A stretch of DNA of 64,000 nucleotides from Enterocloster bolteae (GCF_002234575.2 NZ_CP022464.2:3472001-3536000), one strand, 5' to 3'. Counted from the stretch's first letter, positions 24,571 to 31,952 are shown. Numbers and translations are program-made. Notes: generated by a model not told the origin, from the sequence alone.

Positions 24571-24623
24571 AAATCTGGAACTTTTAGTTTATGCAACCGG
24601 AACACAGACCATTAGGAGGAAAA

Positions 24624-24968
24624 ATGATTTTATACAGACCTGTTGGCTCAAAAGAATTGGAGCTGATAAAGAAAAGCAATTATCGCAGATTTCCACCGAG
24701 ATTAGTGGAACAGCCTATTTTTTATCCAGTCCTGAACGAACAGTACGCAACGGAGATTGCTTCCAGCTGGAATGTAAAATATAATGAAGACCACAGAGGT
24801 TATGTCACAAAGTTTGAGGTAGACGACCAATATTGTAGACAGTTTGAAGTCCATCAGGTCGGGGGCCCGCACCATAAGGAGTTATGGGTCCCAGCCGAAA
24901 AACTGGATGAATTTAATGAGCATATCATCGGGGAAATACATATCATCAGCGAATTTTCAGATAGATAA
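24624..24968 (+). CDS. ADP-ribosylation/crystallin J1-like small protein
   Basis: 114 residues from ATG 24624, with AGGAGG upstream. The pattern ILYRPVGSKELELIKKSNYR, then FPPRLVEQPIFYPVLN, GPHHKELWVPAEKLDEFNEH and IGEIHI is that of short proteins annotated ADP-ribosylation/crystallin J1; the name is historical and no such activity is shown. Soluble. A piece of its end is duplicated in the remnant at 10320. Confidence 0.75.
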   Translation: MILYRPVGSKELELIKKSNYRRFPPRLVEQPIFYPVLNEQYATEIASSWNVKYNEDHRGYVTKFEVDDQYCRQFEVHQVGGPHHKELWVPAEKLDEFNEHIIGEIHIISEFSDR

Positions 24969-25060
24969 TATGTTATCTTGTAAAACCGGTGTGGCCTCGG
25001 AAGCAATGAGAGGGCTATCAGGAATAGGGAGTTTAACCAGAAAGGAGGTCCAGAGAATCA

Positions 25061-25441
25061 TTGGAATACAAAGTGAATGACCAGGGGCTTAACGCTTCCG
25101 TATTTATCCCTTTTGTCAATAAAGTATGGCCTGGAGATTATGATGAAGAGAAAACGCAGTCAGCATTGTCAAAAACACTGAACATAAGCGCTTACGAAAA
25201 TAACGTACTTGTAGGCTGCCTGCGGATTCTTTCAGACGGCTATTTCTTTGGCACAATTACAGAACTGCTTGTTCTTCCCGAATATCAGAAACGTGGTATC
25301 GGCAGCAAGCTCCTCCAGCTTGCTAAGGATAATACGCCAACCATGCTGTATTTTGGCGCACAGCCGGGAGTTGAACCGTTCTACGAAAGGAACGGTTGCC
25401 AACGGAGCCTGCAATCCTACACAATAAGGGGCACAAAATGA
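25061..25441 (+). CDS. GNAT acetyltransferase (short type)
   Basis: 126 residues. The start is a TTG at 25061, preceded by AAAGGAGGT eleven bases upstream; no ATG fits. Motif A is LLVLPEYQKRGIGSKLLQLA and the C-terminal part has FYERNGCQR. Typical of short GNATs with the EYKVNDQ start. Substrate unknown. The stop overlaps the start of the next gene (ATGA). Confidence 0.8.
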   Translation: MEYKVNDQGLNASVFIPFVNKVWPGDYDEEKTQSALSKTLNISAYENNVLVGCLRILSDGYFFGTITELLVLPEYQKRGIGSKLLQLAKDNTPTMLYFGAQPGVEPFYERNGCQRSLQSYTIRGTK

Positions 25442-25710
25442 CCAATTACACATTTGAAGAGATAAAAGGATTGTTATTAAAAAGCATCCAGGAGCATGAT
25501 TTTGAATCAGAATTACGCTTATGCTTTCATGACAACCCGAATGAATACATGATTATAATTTATGACGACCACTGCTCTTTTCAGCGGTGCGGCAATCCAA
25601 AAGAAGCAAGCGGCGAGTACAACTACAAATCATTGGATGAGCTGTATAACGCCCAACAGGTTGATGGGATTGTTTTGGAAAGGGACTGGGAAAAAATTAA
25701 AGAGTTGTAG
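25438..25710 (+). CDS. Hypothetical protein, coupled to the GNAT gene
   Basis: 90 residues starting at the ATGA overlap with the GNAT stop; AAGGGGC serves as ribosome binding site. It reads MTNYTFEEIKGLLLKSIQEH, with a strand region MIIIYDDHCSFQRCGNP and a tail SLDELYNAQQVDGIVLERDW. A decayed copy of its last 35 codons is at 10348-10452. Small acidic protein of unknown function. Confidence 0.6.
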   Translation: MTNYTFEEIKGLLLKSIQEHDFESELRLCFHDNPNEYMIIIYDDHCSFQRCGNPKEASGEYNYKSLDELYNAQQVDGIVLERDWEKIKEL

Positions 25711-25760
25711 TGTACGGATTTTGACATATTGGGCCTATGGGACTAATGGAGGGATACCAT

Positions 25761-26108
25761 ATGACAGCAGAAGAAGTCTTTTGCGAGTTAAGCGATAAAT
25801 ATGGTGATGATTTTAACTGGCATATGCTGCCACTCTCAAATCATACATTTACAGCAGAGCTAAAGAAAGAAATCGGTAAGAATCATTTTCTCTATCATAA
25901 ACAGATATGGGCAGTGGCCAAATGTGATTCAAATGATGATGTCTTGTATCTGGCTGATAATGGCGGAGGCGCAGACATATATTATATTTTCCATTTGACT
26001 TATTCTGAATGTAATACAGATGGATTCCCCCGATATAAAAAGTTTGAAGGGATAAATGCAGTAAAAGAATATATAGAACAATCATTAAATCAGGACTCAT
26101 CTTTTTAA
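25761..26108 (+). CDS. Hypothetical protein, immunity-like
   Basis: 115 residues from ATG 25761 (GGAGGG upstream). MTAEEVFCELSDKYGDDFNW is followed by IWAVAKCDSNDDVLYLADNG and YYIFHLTYSECNTDGFPRYK and a C-terminal helix. The strand pattern with an exposed acidic loop resembles immunity proteins, but no named family is certain. Close spacing to the next gene (10 bases) suggests co-transcription. Confidence 0.5.
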   Translation: MTAEEVFCELSDKYGDDFNWHMLPLSNHTFTAELKKEIGKNHFLYHKQIWAVAKCDSNDDVLYLADNGGGADIYYIFHLTYSECNTDGFPRYKKFEGINAVKEYIEQSLNQDSSF

Positions 26109-26118
26109 AGGAGCGCTT

Positions 26119-26550
26119 ATGTTATATCTGCTGGTATTGACTGACCCTGAATTATCTTATGATAATTATTCAGAGGATTTTTACATTGGCCTATTTGATA
26201 CTGAACAGCAAGCTGAGGATATTGCCAAGCATTATCTTAAAAATATAAAAGGCTTCTGCGATTTCCCATGTACATACCGTATTGTGAAGAAAGACGTTAT
26301 TGGCGATTTCAACAGTAGGATATCTGATTACTTATGGACGGTACATGGATGGAATACAAATGAATACCTAGATGAGATAGACATAATCGAAAGCCCATGC
26401 TTCCTCACAGAAGAACAGGCAGACGCAGAGCTTCCGGTCATGAAGAAGAAATACCAACGGGAAGAATGGACTGTAACCCGATGGAAAATAGGCGCATTGG
26501 AATGGCGTGAAGGTTTTGTCAGAATGGTCGATGGCGAGCCTGTGAACTGA
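26119..26550 (+). CDS. Hypothetical protein
   Basis: 143 residues; AAAGGAGCGCTT precedes the ATG. It starts MLYLLVLTDPELSYDNYSED, then GLFDTEQQAEDIAKHYLKN and a cysteine-containing strand, and ends with IGALEWREGFVRMVDGE. Soluble, acidic. Not recognised. The next gene follows after 28 bases. Confidence 0.5.
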   Translation: MLYLLVLTDPELSYDNYSEDFYIGLFDTEQQAEDIAKHYLKNIKGFCDFPCTYRIVKKDVIGDFNSRISDYLWTVHGWNTNEYLDEIDIIESPCFLTEEQADAELPVMKKKYQREEWTVTRWKIGALEWREGFVRMVDGEPVN

Positions 26551-26578
26551 TTGCAAAATCAAAAGGAGATAAAGAACA

Positions 26579-26785
26579 ATGAGCAAATATAATACCCTAT
26601 GGGAATATGTACAGAAAAACGGAAGCCCATCATTCAAGCTTACTTTTGAAGAAATACAGGAGATTGCAGGCATCCCCATAGACCACTCTTTCTTGAATTA
26701 CAAAAAAGAGCTGACAGACTACGGCTATCAGGTCGGTAAGATTTCCATGAAGGAACAGACGGTCATTTTCAACAGAATGGATTGA
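26579..26785 (+). CDS. Small conserved hypothetical protein, paralogue of 8029-8247
   Basis: 68 residues, AAAAGGAGATAAAG upstream. It has the full LTFEEIQEIAGIPIDHSFLN pattern and the natural end KEQTVIFNRMD, unlike the copy at 8029, whose tail has been replaced. Short Firmicutes family of unknown function with a likely helix-turn-helix-like core; DNA binding is only a guess. Confidence 0.65.
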   Translation: MSKYNTLWEYVQKNGSPSFKLTFEEIQEIAGIPIDHSFLNYKKELTDYGYQVGKISMKEQTVIFNRMD

Positions 26786-26815
26786 TAAACAGGGTGTTCG
26801 AGGTGATAAATACTT

Positions 26816-26953
26816 ATGGAATCAACAGAAGAAAAACCAGCTGGGCAGGAATGGCAATGGTGCCTGGTCGGGAATATCGTCGGGGAACATAAATACGGGG
26901 AAACGGACGAAATTCCGGCAACGAGCTGTGTGGCCGTATCCACTGCCATATAG
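26816..26953 (+). pseudogene. 5' part of an island gene cut by the Tn7-like fragment
   Basis: GAGGTGAT and ATG 26816 open a gene that reads MESTEEKPAGQEWQWCLVGN, then IVGEHKYGETDEI. This resembles a familiar accessory protein whose next residues would be an RRGTKHF-like stretch. After DEI (about base 26915-26920) the sequence is instead the reverse complement of the TnsB-like gene, and the frame stops at 26951. The junction fixes where the Tn7-like segment joins the gene array. Confidence 0.6.
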
Positions 26954-27717
26954 ATGCTGGGGCGTCCCACAACCACAGAACGGTCAAACCGGGACACCAG
27001 GTAAATGTCGGCCTCGGTGGCGTCCATCTGGAACGCGCCCACCCGGTCCTTCCACCTCATGGTGGAGCCATACAATGGCCGCTTATTCCTCTGGTAATTG
27101 GAGAGCCCTCCCCTGGAGACACTGCACTTGATGGACTTGCTGTATCCATGCCTGTAGTAATAATGTTCAAAGCTGTACCATGAAGGGACTACCTCCATCA
27201 GCTTCCCATCCGGCGTCATATACCGGGATGCCAGCATGTGGTCGTATGTATCCCTTAGGGACATCTTCTTTGCGCTGAAATAGAACTTCCGTATGGCCCA
27301 GTCAAAATTCCTTACGTCCCTATCTTTTCCTCTTTCCCTTCCCCCTTTCTCCATGAGCACCAGCCTTGCCAGATATTTGTAATACAGTCCCAGTATCCGT
27401 TTCCTTGTGGTCCCGTTTTCTTCTGCAATCCTCTTTGCCATGGCCAGCCGCGATTTCCCGTCAACGATGTAAATGGAATCCTCCAGCAGCGGTTCAATCA
27501 ACGCAAGCCTCTTCATTTCCGCCTCTGTCAGATGCTTTGCCTGCTCCAGGGCAACCCTGTACCCCTCCGGCATCTCTACCTTCTCACAGGCCTCCAGGAA
27601 AGCAGCCGTGATGTATTGCGGCGCCCCAGGCTCGTCATAGGAGATGACCCAGGCCCCATGGTCCAGGGCAATCAGCCTCTTGAACAATTCCCCATTCATC
27701 CTAAAAAACAACCTCAT
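26921..27717 (-). pseudogene. tnsB: TnsB-like (Mu/rve) transposase, C-terminally truncated
   Basis: About 265 codons of the N-terminal part of a TnsB-type DDE transposase. Helical DNA-binding regions come first (HLTEAEMKRLALIEPLLEDS, SRLAMAKRIAEENGTTRKRI). The start of the catalytic core follows, with the first Asp in GAFQMDATEADIYLVSRFDR, then VVGRPSIYMAVDTATQLVAG. The homologous part ends there; the open frame runs on to 26728 as antisense of an island gene. The second catalytic Asp and the Glu are missing, so it cannot transpose anything. Its start overlaps the TnsA-like stop, as in Tn7 operons. Confidence 0.72.
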
Positions 27718-28108
27718 CCCCTCCTCTGTCTATGACCACGATTTTCCAGTCATCCACGTCAAGCTGCTTCCAGTACCTGCGCGACAGCTCCAGCTTCTGG
27801 ATGGCAGATTTCTTAACCAGCTGCGCCACTGATACCACTTCCCGTATACCCGTAGTCCCATCCGCATTCTCAATCCAGAAGTCCGAAGCCCAGGCTATCC
27901 CGAAGCATTCCGGACGTATCCCCAGCCTTGAGACCTCTTCCATAAAACCCGGGTCCAATGGCAGGATGCATTTATACTTCACCACATGGGGGCTGGCCTC
28001 CAGAAGGTCTGCATATGCTTTTGCGTCCTTGCTGTGTACCGACATCAAAGACTTATTCTTTTCACTGTAAAACTGTATATCCCTATACTTTGACTCCGTT
28101 TTATCCAT
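27701..28108 (-). CDS. tnsA: TnsA-like endonuclease
   Basis: 135 residues, about the size of the N-terminal nuclease domain of TnsA, which makes the 5' cuts that free Tn7-like elements. The expected elements are an Asp in ASDFWI, a following strand (GIREVVSVAQL) and the C-terminal block KLELSRRYWKQLDVDDWKIV, typical of TnsA. The strand that usually reads E-V-K reads REVVSV here, so the catalytic Lys may be shifted or lost. The gene sits between an unrecognised gene and the broken tnsB, transcribed away from the transposon ends at 28.7-29.3 kb, as in Tn7. Call made from pattern only. Confidence 0.6.
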   Translation of the reverse strand: MDKTESKYRDIQFYSEKNKSLMSVHSKDAKAYADLLEASPHVVKYKCILPLDPGFMEEVSRLGIRPECFGIAWASDFWIENADGTTGIREVVSVAQLVKKSAIQKLELSRRYWKQLDVDDWKIVVIDRGGDEVVF

Positions 28109-28132
28109 ATATGCCTCCTTGCTCCATGTGCC

Positions 28133-28672
28133 CTATTCCGGGCGCTCAATTACCTCATAGCTGCGGAAGGCACCACACTTCGGGCATGGGGCGACATCCC
28201 TTCTTTCCAGCATTTCCTCTGTTGCCTCACTTATCTCCCTATCACAGCAGCCCACCCTTATCCTGGGGAACCTACGCCCCTCCACCACCTCTGGCCGGAA
28301 CCTCCTATTGAATGCAATGTAATCAATCCATCCCTCACTGTCGAATATCCGGTGACTGTGCAGCTCCAACGCCTCCTTGTGCAAATCAAAGCCATACCTT
28401 GGATAATGCATCTCCTCCCTGCACCACACTTCCAGCGCCTCCAAGAGCCACGTCTCCCCATGCAGCCCAATGACCTGTTCCGCCAGCTGATACCAAAGGT
28501 CTTCCCTGATGTCCCCGATTTGCGTCTGGACCCCATTGCGCAGGGAACGTTTCTTTTGCCTCCCAAACCCGTCTGGTTCACTTATCCCAGTCCCGTACAT
28601 GAAGCGGATGTCCTCAATACCAAGAGAAGGGATGTCGATGCCCGAGAGGGAATTGATTTGCCGTCTTTCCAT
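28133..28672 (-). CDS. Unrecognised first gene of the Tn7-like operon
   Basis: 179 residues from ATG 28672, with AAAGGAGG upstream (the frame extends to 28711). A CPKCGAF motif near the C-terminus and two further Cys in VGCCDRE suggest a zinc site. Other stretches are WYQLAEQVIGLHGETWLLEA and SEGWIDYIAFNRRF. It leads the tnsA-tnsB-like operon, so it may be an accessory transposition or target-choice protein, or an extra nuclease. It does not look like TniQ/TnsD. Five copies of a 19-bp repeat lie just upstream. Confidence 0.5.
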   Translation of the reverse strand: MERRQINSLSGIDIPSLGIEDIRFMYGTGISEPDGFGRQKKRSLRNGVQTQIGDIREDLWYQLAEQVIGLHGETWLLEALEVWCREEMHYPRYGFDLHKEALELHSHRIFDSEGWIDYIAFNRRFRPEVVEGRRFPRIRVGCCDREISEATEEMLERRDVAPCPKCGAFRSYEVIERPE

Positions 28673-28690
28673 GAAAATCCTCCTTTCCGG

Positions 28691-28820
28691 AATTAATCCG
28701 AGTTTTTGCACCTATTAATTTGAGTTTTTGCAATTAATCCGAGTTTTTGCCGAAAAAGCCCTTTTCACATGCAAAAACTTGAATTAATTCTAATTCAAAA
28801 TGCAAAAACTCGGATTAATT
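28691..28820. repeat. Five 19-bp repeats (three direct, two inverted)
   Basis: AATTAATCCGAGTTTTTGC at 28691-28709 and 28732-28750, the variant ATTAATTTGAGTTTTTGC at 28714-28731, and inverted copies at 28771-28789 and 28802-28820. They cover the promoter region of the Tn7-like operon. They could be transposase-binding sites of a transposon end, or an operator for autoregulation. The irregular spacing and mixed orientation rule out a CRISPR array. Confidence 0.8.
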
Positions 28821-28840
28821 CTAATTAATTCAAGGGTCTA

Positions 28841-29292
28841 TGTTGTTGTGCCATTTAAAATAGGCATATTGTCCCACAAAATAGCACATATATAACAGAC
28901 AGCAGCCTCCCGGCCCTCTGCCTCCTGCTTTCGCATCCAGAATTTCTGCCCTCTGGCACTCTCATAGCCCTTCCCTCTGGCCCCCTTTTTCCTCCCCCTC
29001 GCCCTCCGGCCCCAGGTAGCCCCAACCGCCACCAAAGCCTTTGTTTACAAGGGGTTCCAGCCTTTTGTCTCCTTATTCTTCTCCCTATTTTTAACGGCAG
29101 AATGGCCCTGGGCAGGGCAAATCGGCCGATGGCCCCGGGGAATGCCGGGACAAGGGGCCTGGAGATTTTAGGCGCAAAAAAAGGACCCAAAGTATGGTTT
29201 TCACATACCTTAGGTCCTTATTTTTGATATTTTAGCCCCAAAATGGTGCTGTTTTGTGGGCCAACATGCCTATTTTAAGTGGCACATCAACA
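28841..29292. mobile_element. Pair of Tn7-like ends, 452 bp, no genes inside
   Basis: The left end starts TGTTGTTGTGCCATTTAAAA; the right end, read inward, starts TGTTGATGTGCCACTTAAAA. The two agree at ~42 of 47 positions and share the inner block CCCACAAAA-AGCAC. Between them lie ~350 bp without an open frame of note, GC-rich, with a bidirectional terminator near the right end. The base before the right flank is followed by ACAAA (29293-29297); the left flank is GTCTA, so no target duplication is seen. This may be a miniature element, or the right end of a larger one whose interior was rearranged. Confidence 0.7.
29176..29225. terminator. Bidirectional terminator inside the Tn7-like right end
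   Basis: A-run, then GGACC-CAA-AGTATG, a short loop, CATACC-TTA-GGTCC and a T-run, so it can stop transcription from both sides. The same hairpin is in the scar at 11.76-11.80 kb, and an analogous one sits in the other element's end near 31.93 kb. Confidence 0.75.
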
Positions 29293-29297
29293 ACAAA
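29293..29297. repeat. Target site duplication ACAAA, left copy
   Basis: ACAAA between the right end of the 452-bp element and the left end (TGTCATTGTCC) of the 2.7-kb element. The identical pentamer follows the other end at 32042-32046. Five-base duplications are the rule for Tn7-like transposition. Confidence 0.8.
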
Positions 29298-29379
29298 TGT
29301 CATTGTCCAAATTAAAAGTGACAAAAAGTCCTAAAAGTCGGACATAAACAAAGGTGTGGGATTAAACAGGAATCCATTA

Positions 29380-29628
29380 TTACTTTTTTATAGAAATCAG
29401 TAGTTCGCCATCACAGTTCCCAAGAGCCATGATCTTATCATCATCGCGGGTAAACGAAACGATCTCATCAAACACTTCAGGGGTAATCATTTCTTTTACT
29501 TCACCGTTTTCAAACATCGCTCCTAATTGAACAAAGATATTTGCATCGAGATGATAGTCGCCTGTGACAGGATCCTTAATCAAGCTAAGGATTCTTTTGG
29601 CTTCACTACTTAAGCTATCCCATTCCAT
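29380..29628 (-). CDS. Hypothetical protein in the Tn7-like element (gene 7)
   Basis: 82 residues; GGGAGG lies upstream of the ATG at 29628. Acidic, MEWDSLSSEAKRILSLIKDP, with a middle VQLGAMFENGEVKEMITPEV and a strand end NCDGELLISIKK. No known family. It is the gene nearest the left end of the element and is preceded by one copy of the element's purine-rich leader repeat. Function unknown. Confidence 0.55.
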   Translation of the reverse strand: MEWDSLSSEAKRILSLIKDPVTGDYHLDANIFVQLGAMFENGEVKEMITPEVFDEIVSFTRDDDKIMALGNCDGELLISIKK

Positions 29629-29821
29629 ATGGCATCAACCTCCCTTCTGTTTCTGGCTCTGCCTGGTCTCTGTTCAGATACGGAAACGGAGACACTGTAA
29701 AACAAAACCTCTCCTAGCATATCCGATTACTAAACTGTTCATTGATAACTGAATAAAATAGAAGAGTTTTATTTACTAATCACCTGAAACCCTGTCATAC
29801 TAAAATAAAAAGGTGGTTTTT

Positions 29822-30058
29822 ATGATCAAACATTTGCAGGACTTCTTTGAAACAAGCAACACAATCTCTACGATTTGGCTTGGCATATTAATACTAATTG
29901 ATAGCTTGGCTATTCTTACTGTGCTAATAAGTGTAATAATGTTCCATGGAGATATACCTAATCTTATTCAGGTTTATTTCCGTATGTCTGTTTATGGTGT
30001 AACGGTTATCGCGCCTTTTCATCTTCTATACGAACATAAACTTCAAAAACGGATATGA
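29822..30058 (+). CDS. Small membrane protein in the Tn7-like element
   Basis: 78 residues from ATG 29822 (AAAGGTGG upstream). Two hydrophobic segments, ISTIWLGILILIDSLAILTV and, after a short loop, FRMSVYGVTVIAPFHLLYEH. It is the only plus-strand gene in the element. Two-helix membrane peptides can be holins, immunity proteins or toxins; nothing decides between these here. Confidence 0.5.
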   Translation: MIKHLQDFFETSNTISTIWLGILILIDSLAILTVLISVIMFHGDIPNLIQVYFRMSVYGVTVIAPFHLLYEHKLQKRI

Positions 30059-30246
30059 TATCTCTAAAACAAACCAACGATAGTCTTCTTCTACTTTGTT
30101 CAGTTATCAATGTGCTTCTGTGCAGGGCCCATTCCTTCGGTCCTGCTTTGTATTCTACTTCTCTTCTACCTTTTTGATGTCAAAGCTATAGGGGGGCCTC
30201 TTCACCAAATGTATAGAGCATGTCTTTTAGGCCGGCTTAGTGACGG

Positions 30247-30441
30247 CTATATCCCAGATGCAGATACGGGAACAGACTCACATCCACGGATATTTTCCTC
30301 TGAAAGAAGTTTGATCAGATTCGAGGCTCCAGTCTCCGAAAATCTTTCCCCAAACATGCTATTACGGTTGAATACAGGGGTCTTCTCTACCCAGCTGACA
30401 AAGTATTCACCCTTGCTGTTTTTTACTTTATATTCACTCAT
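30247..30441 (-). CDS. Hypothetical protein in the Tn7-like element
   Basis: 64 residues from ATG 30441 (GAAGGG upstream). It begins MSEYKVKNSKGEYFVSWVEK, then a basic middle and SNLIKLLSEENIRGCESVP. Small, soluble. No family recognised. One copy of the leader repeat precedes it. The gap 30059-30246 downstream holds nothing I recognise. Confidence 0.5.
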   Translation of the reverse strand: MSEYKVKNSKGEYFVSWVEKTPVFNRNSMFGERFSETGASNLIKLLSEENIRGCESVPVSASGI

Positions 30442-30516
30442 AATGTTTCCCTTCATACACTCGCCGGCTCCGCTTCTGTCCTATTCCTGGCTTAGGTACG
30501 GATGCAGAATCAGACT

Positions 30517-30810
30517 CTAATACATAAAAGGCTGCTCTGGCTTGTCTTTCAGCTTTATATAGATAGTTCTCTCACTGGCTTTCACTTTATAGTTTTCCAG
30601 TGTTCTTTCATATATGTCTTCTTCCATGCCAGTCACAGTTGATTGAAGGTGCAGCATATCCGTAAGCCCAACCTTTAAGAACTCCTCGATATCAGGGATA
30701 TCAGAAAAACTGCTGGTTGATATGGCCCCATATAAGGTGCCGACGAGATTGCCTTCCTTTGATTTCTTGTAGGCCTCTACAATCAGGTCTTTAAATGTCC
30801 CAGCTTCCAT
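30517..30810 (-). CDS. Hypothetical helical protein in the Tn7-like element
   Basis: 97 residues from ATG 30810, with GGAGG nine bases upstream. Helical, EAGTFKDLIVEAYKKSKEGN, then EEFLKVGLTDMLHLQSTVTG, and a basic strand end (ASERTIYIKLKDKPEQPF). No family recognised. Confidence 0.5.
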   Translation of the reverse strand: MEAGTFKDLIVEAYKKSKEGNLVGTLYGAISTSSFSDIPDIEEFLKVGLTDMLHLQSTVTGMEEDIYERTLENYKVKASERTIYIKLKDKPEQPFMY

Positions 30811-30866
30811 GTGGTATATCCTCCAAGGCTCCAATTATTTCGATTAAGGTACAACAATAGTTCTGC

Positions 30867-31199
30867 TTATGGGTGTATTCCCAGGCCAATCCATACTCTC
30901 ATGCTGTCACATAAATCGTAAAAATCCTTCATGTGTCTGTTTAATATAGCTTCTTCGTCATTATAAATCAGTTCTGAATCTTCTATATCCGGGCATGCCA
31001 TCTGGATATCTTCTATCATGCTTTCGATATCATACTTCCATTCTTCTAAATCTCTTGGATCAAGCATCTTCAGCAATGATTTCAGACAAACTTCCATCTG
31101 GTTATATATTTCCACTATAGTTGTTATCGTGTCGTCTTTGTCCAGCAGTTCTCGCAGCTTCCTGCCCTGTGATTCAAGCTTATATTTCCATTTGTTCAT
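30867..31199 (-). CDS. Hypothetical helical protein in the Tn7-like element
   Basis: 110 residues; GGAGGGG precedes the ATG. Nearly all helical: KYKLESQGRKLRELLDKDDT, IYNQMEVCLKSLLKMLDPRD, EWKYDIESMIEDIQMACPDI. The helical-bundle look recalls colicin-type immunity proteins, but this is not a recognised match. Confidence 0.5.
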   Translation of the reverse strand: MNKWKYKLESQGRKLRELLDKDDTITTIVEIYNQMEVCLKSLLKMLDPRDLEEWKYDIESMIEDIQMACPDIEDSELIYNDEEAILNRHMKDFYDLCDSMRVWIGLGIHP

Positions 31200-31260
31200 T
31201 CGTATCCCCTCCTTATCATAGACTGATTCTGACTCCGTTCCAGGCTCTGGTTCAGGGTTC

Positions 31261-31461
31261 TTAGACCAGATTTATCCCTACATCACCACACAAGGACTTG
31301 AATTCAGCTTCTGTTATGATGTTTTTAGGTTCTATTTCTGTTTTGTAGTAATGGATTAAATCTAAGCCAAGACTATACTCTTTTTCTTTCTTGGATAGTT
31401 CCAGCATGCTTTTCAGTGTATAGGTTACGATTCCTATGTAAGTTTTCTTATCTAATTCCAT
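31261..31461 (-). CDS. Hypothetical protein in the Tn7-like element
   Basis: 66 residues from ATG 31461 (GGAGAGCAGG upstream); a longer frame to 31578 overlaps the neighbouring gene and has no start signal. MELDKKTYIGIVTYTLKSML, then LGLDLIHYYKTEIEPKNI, ending in an acidic helix. No family recognised. Leader repeat upstream. Confidence 0.5.
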   Translation of the reverse strand: MELDKKTYIGIVTYTLKSMLELSKKEKEYSLGLDLIHYYKTEIEPKNIITEAEFKSLCGDVGINLV

Positions 31462-31522
31462 CCTGCTCTCCTGTATGCTATGGCCTGTCTCCGGCTCTGA
31501 TCCAGATACAGAATTAAAGGTC

Positions 31523-31723
31523 TTATTTCCGGTAGGATACATTGACATTGGAGAAAACGTATTTCCACCAGGGAACATTTGGTTGGGAATGCTTATATTC
31601 GGCCCTCAATTGCTCCAGTTCTTCCTTTGACAGGCATTCCTGAAGATAAACACTGCATTTTTTCATTTCTTCTTCGTCATTCATATGTTCTGTTCCGAAG
31701 ATGTTACCACTAAAACTTGCCAT
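31523..31723 (-). CDS. Hypothetical protein in the Tn7-like element (gene nearest tsf)
   Basis: 66 residues, MASFSGNIFGTEHMNDEEEM, then KKCSVYLQECLSKEELEQLR and WWKYVFSNVNV. The ATG at 31723 has only a weak AGGA upstream. First of the minus-strand run, next to the right end. The ~190 bp upstream carry the longest copy of the leader repeat and a terminator. Function unknown. Confidence 0.45.
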   Translation of the reverse strand: MASFSGNIFGTEHMNDEEEMKKCSVYLQECLSKEELEQLRAEYKHSQPNVPWWKYVFSNVNVSYRK

Positions 31724-31911
31724 GATGATGTCCTATTCCTTAATCCAGCTGTTTCCGTTTCCATTTCCGCTCCTTTTTTCCTCTTACAGAATGTCATCGC
31801 TCTAATTCTGGCTGAGATTTCGGGGCAGAGACGGACACGGAATCCATAAAACACGGTTTTTCATTTTTTATCTCTCTTTGGGCCTCATTTTCATTTTTTC
31901 GGATTTTCCGA

Positions 31912-31952
31912 CAAAACAAAAAAGGCCCAAGATACTTTGAATTGTATCTTGG
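31912..31952 (-). terminator. Terminator inside the right end of the element, downstream of tsf
   Basis: On the minus strand, CCAAGATAC, an 8-base loop and GTATCTTGG are followed by GCCTTTTTTG. It lies ~95 bases after the tsf stop but inside the inserted element, so it now ends the rpsB-tsf transcript and shields the element's genes from read-through. Confidence 0.75.

Noticed and set aside
27312..27735. Proline-rich plus-strand proteins
   Set aside because: Mirror frames of the TnsB-like gene, without start signals.
28691..28820. CRISPR array
   Set aside because: Only five short units, mixed orientation, spacings from 0 to about 20 bases, and no cas genes.
30110..30520. 136-residue plus-strand protein
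   Set aside because: Lies over a minus-strand gene with a good ribosome binding site and has no start signal; composition looks like antisense.
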